Below are positions 7,849 to 8,332 of a DNA stretch of 8,332 nt, piece after piece. The DNA comes from Roseibacillus sp. (GTDB lineage: Bacteria; Verrucomicrobiota; Verrucomicrobiae; Verrucomicrobiales; Akkermansiaceae). The stretch covers positions 28,014-36,345 of the forward strand of contig PBNG01000017.1 of assembly GCA_002723015.1 (NCBI GenBank), written 5' to 3'. The stretch's first letter is position 1, and each line of letters begins with the position of its first letter. Below the pieces are notes generated by a model. That model was given only the letters and a program-made list of their open reading frames with translations, searched no databases and was not told the DNA's origin. The translations under genes were made by a program, and so were the position numbers.

Positions 7849-7871
7849 GGGGGGGTTGGGGGGGGTGGGGG
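7849..7871 (+). other. G-tract cluster (possible G-quadruplex) directly upstream of the CotH ATG
   Basis: On the + strand three G runs follow each other: seven (7849-7855), TT, eight (7858-7865), T, five (7867-7871). The long runs can each be split into two G3 tracts, so five G3 tracts with short loops are available, enough for a quadruplex. The + strand is the template for the leftward CotH gene, so the messenger carries C runs right before its ATG (separated from it by AA) and has no Shine-Dalgarno site. Effects on transcription or translation are inferred. Confidence 0.55.
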
Positions 7872-8332
7872 CTGCCGATAAAGCGGAGGGGTCTACGACA
7901 ACTTCCCACAGTGTTTCCCGTGGGAATCTCGAGCCCCTACCGATCCTCACCGGGGAGTAGATCTGATGTCACTGCTCCTTATCTTGATATCTCAAGTTTA
8001 ATGGCAGCTGGGACCCTGTGCTATATCAAAATGAAAGGGAATAACACTTCTAGGTTAAGAATAGGCACTTATCTGAAAAGTGGCTATCGACCCCACGATG
8101 GTCGGGAAACAGTCCGGTTTCATCATCACAAAGTTTTCCTCACACGGAGCAAGTCCCAGAGGCAATTACCAGTCCTTGCCTGCCCATCTGCAATGACCCG
8201 GGAGGAGAGTGGGGAAATCCCGCCCACAACGTGAAAGAGAAGAGTTCTCGTCGCCACCTTGGAAGGCGTCTCTTCGCCACGCGACCTCAACCAAAGCATC
8301 ATGCCCGCGGTCGCTAATGTAAGAGAAACGAG
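7872..8332. other. Upstream region of the CotH gene, no supported gene
   Basis: No convincing gene was found. A leftward frame is open from the right edge to a TGA at 8126-8128 (68 codons), with a short hydrophobic stretch (LVSLTLATAGMMLWLRSR) but no family resemblance; it could be the tail of a gene to the right. A rightward ATG at 8301 is open to the edge but has no ribosome site. Small inverted repeats are present: CTTGA-TATC-TCAAG near 7984-7997 and GTGGG/CCCAC at 8209-8227. No strong promoter pair for the CotH gene was recognised, though AT-rich stretches at about 7980-8060 could serve. Confidence 0.5.

Noticed and set aside
7847..7909. GTG start at 7909 for the CotH gene
   Set aside because: It adds a 21-residue leader rich in proline and encoded by the C runs, ahead of a good signal peptide that begins at ATG 7846; no ribosome site supports it.
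7984..7997. CTTGA-TATC-TCAAG hairpin as a terminator or operator
   Set aside because: Only five base pairs and no T run; such short palindromes are expected by chance.
7578..8234. 218-codon rightward frame across the CotH start
   Set aside because: Most of it is antisense to the well-supported CotH coding sequence, its product has no domain-like pattern, and its upstream part has no ribosome site.
8209..8322. Short rightward GTG frame after GGAGG
   Set aside because: Spacing of three bases between GGAGG and GTG is too short, and the 37-residue product is unremarkable.
8126..8332. Leftward open frame from the right edge with a hydrophobic stretch
   Set aside because: Only 68 codons, no family resemblance after the hydrophobic part, and another frame is open over the same bases; it may be the tail of a gene outside but cannot be supported.

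Overview
The window most likely comes from a member of the Verrucomicrobiota or a close relative in the PVC superphylum. The basis is protein style: a very large secreted CotH protein with lamin-tail, PA14 and chitobiase-C-terminal-like modules and a DPDGDGLTNLMEYVLGSDP calcium loop is typical of that group, and the 303-residue gene beside it belongs to a secreted family I recall from Planctomycetes and Verrucomicrobia. This is recognition from memory, not a database search. No rRNA, tRNA, CRISPR array, transposase, integrase or phage gene is visible.

Layout. Bases 1-1359 (+) hold the 3' part of a gene for a glycoside-hydrolase-like TIM-barrel protein (DUF5010-like); its true start lies left of the window. 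It converges on a leftward gene (1413-2324) for a small secreted protein of unknown function. A stem-loop with a T run at 1415-1441, well placed to end the rightward transcript, lies inside the last codons of that leftward gene. A gap of about 566 bases (2325-2890) holds no convincing gene, only a TATAAT box and weak inverted repeats. Bases 2891-7846 (-) encode a secreted CotH-kinase protein of 1,651 residues. Its modules run lamin tail, PA14, galactose-binding-like, chitobiase-C-like, CotH, chitobiase-C-like (split by a second galactose-binding-like module), lamin tail, calcium loop, C-terminal beta domain. A run of three G tracts (+ strand) lies directly upstream of its ATG, where a Shine-Dalgarno site would normally be. 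Bases 7847-8332 hold no supported gene.

How they may work together. The two complete leftward proteins have signal peptides, and the third is probably exported although its N-terminus is missing. Carbohydrate-active or carbohydrate-binding features recur, so a role at the cell surface or in glycan handling is reasonable, but it is inferred from domains only. Nothing here proves a shared pathway, and the 566-base gap argues against a tight two-gene operon. I see no clearly new defence, mobile or RNA system; the most unusual items are the nested, near-symmetric CotH architecture, the G-tract start region and the uncharacterised secreted family.
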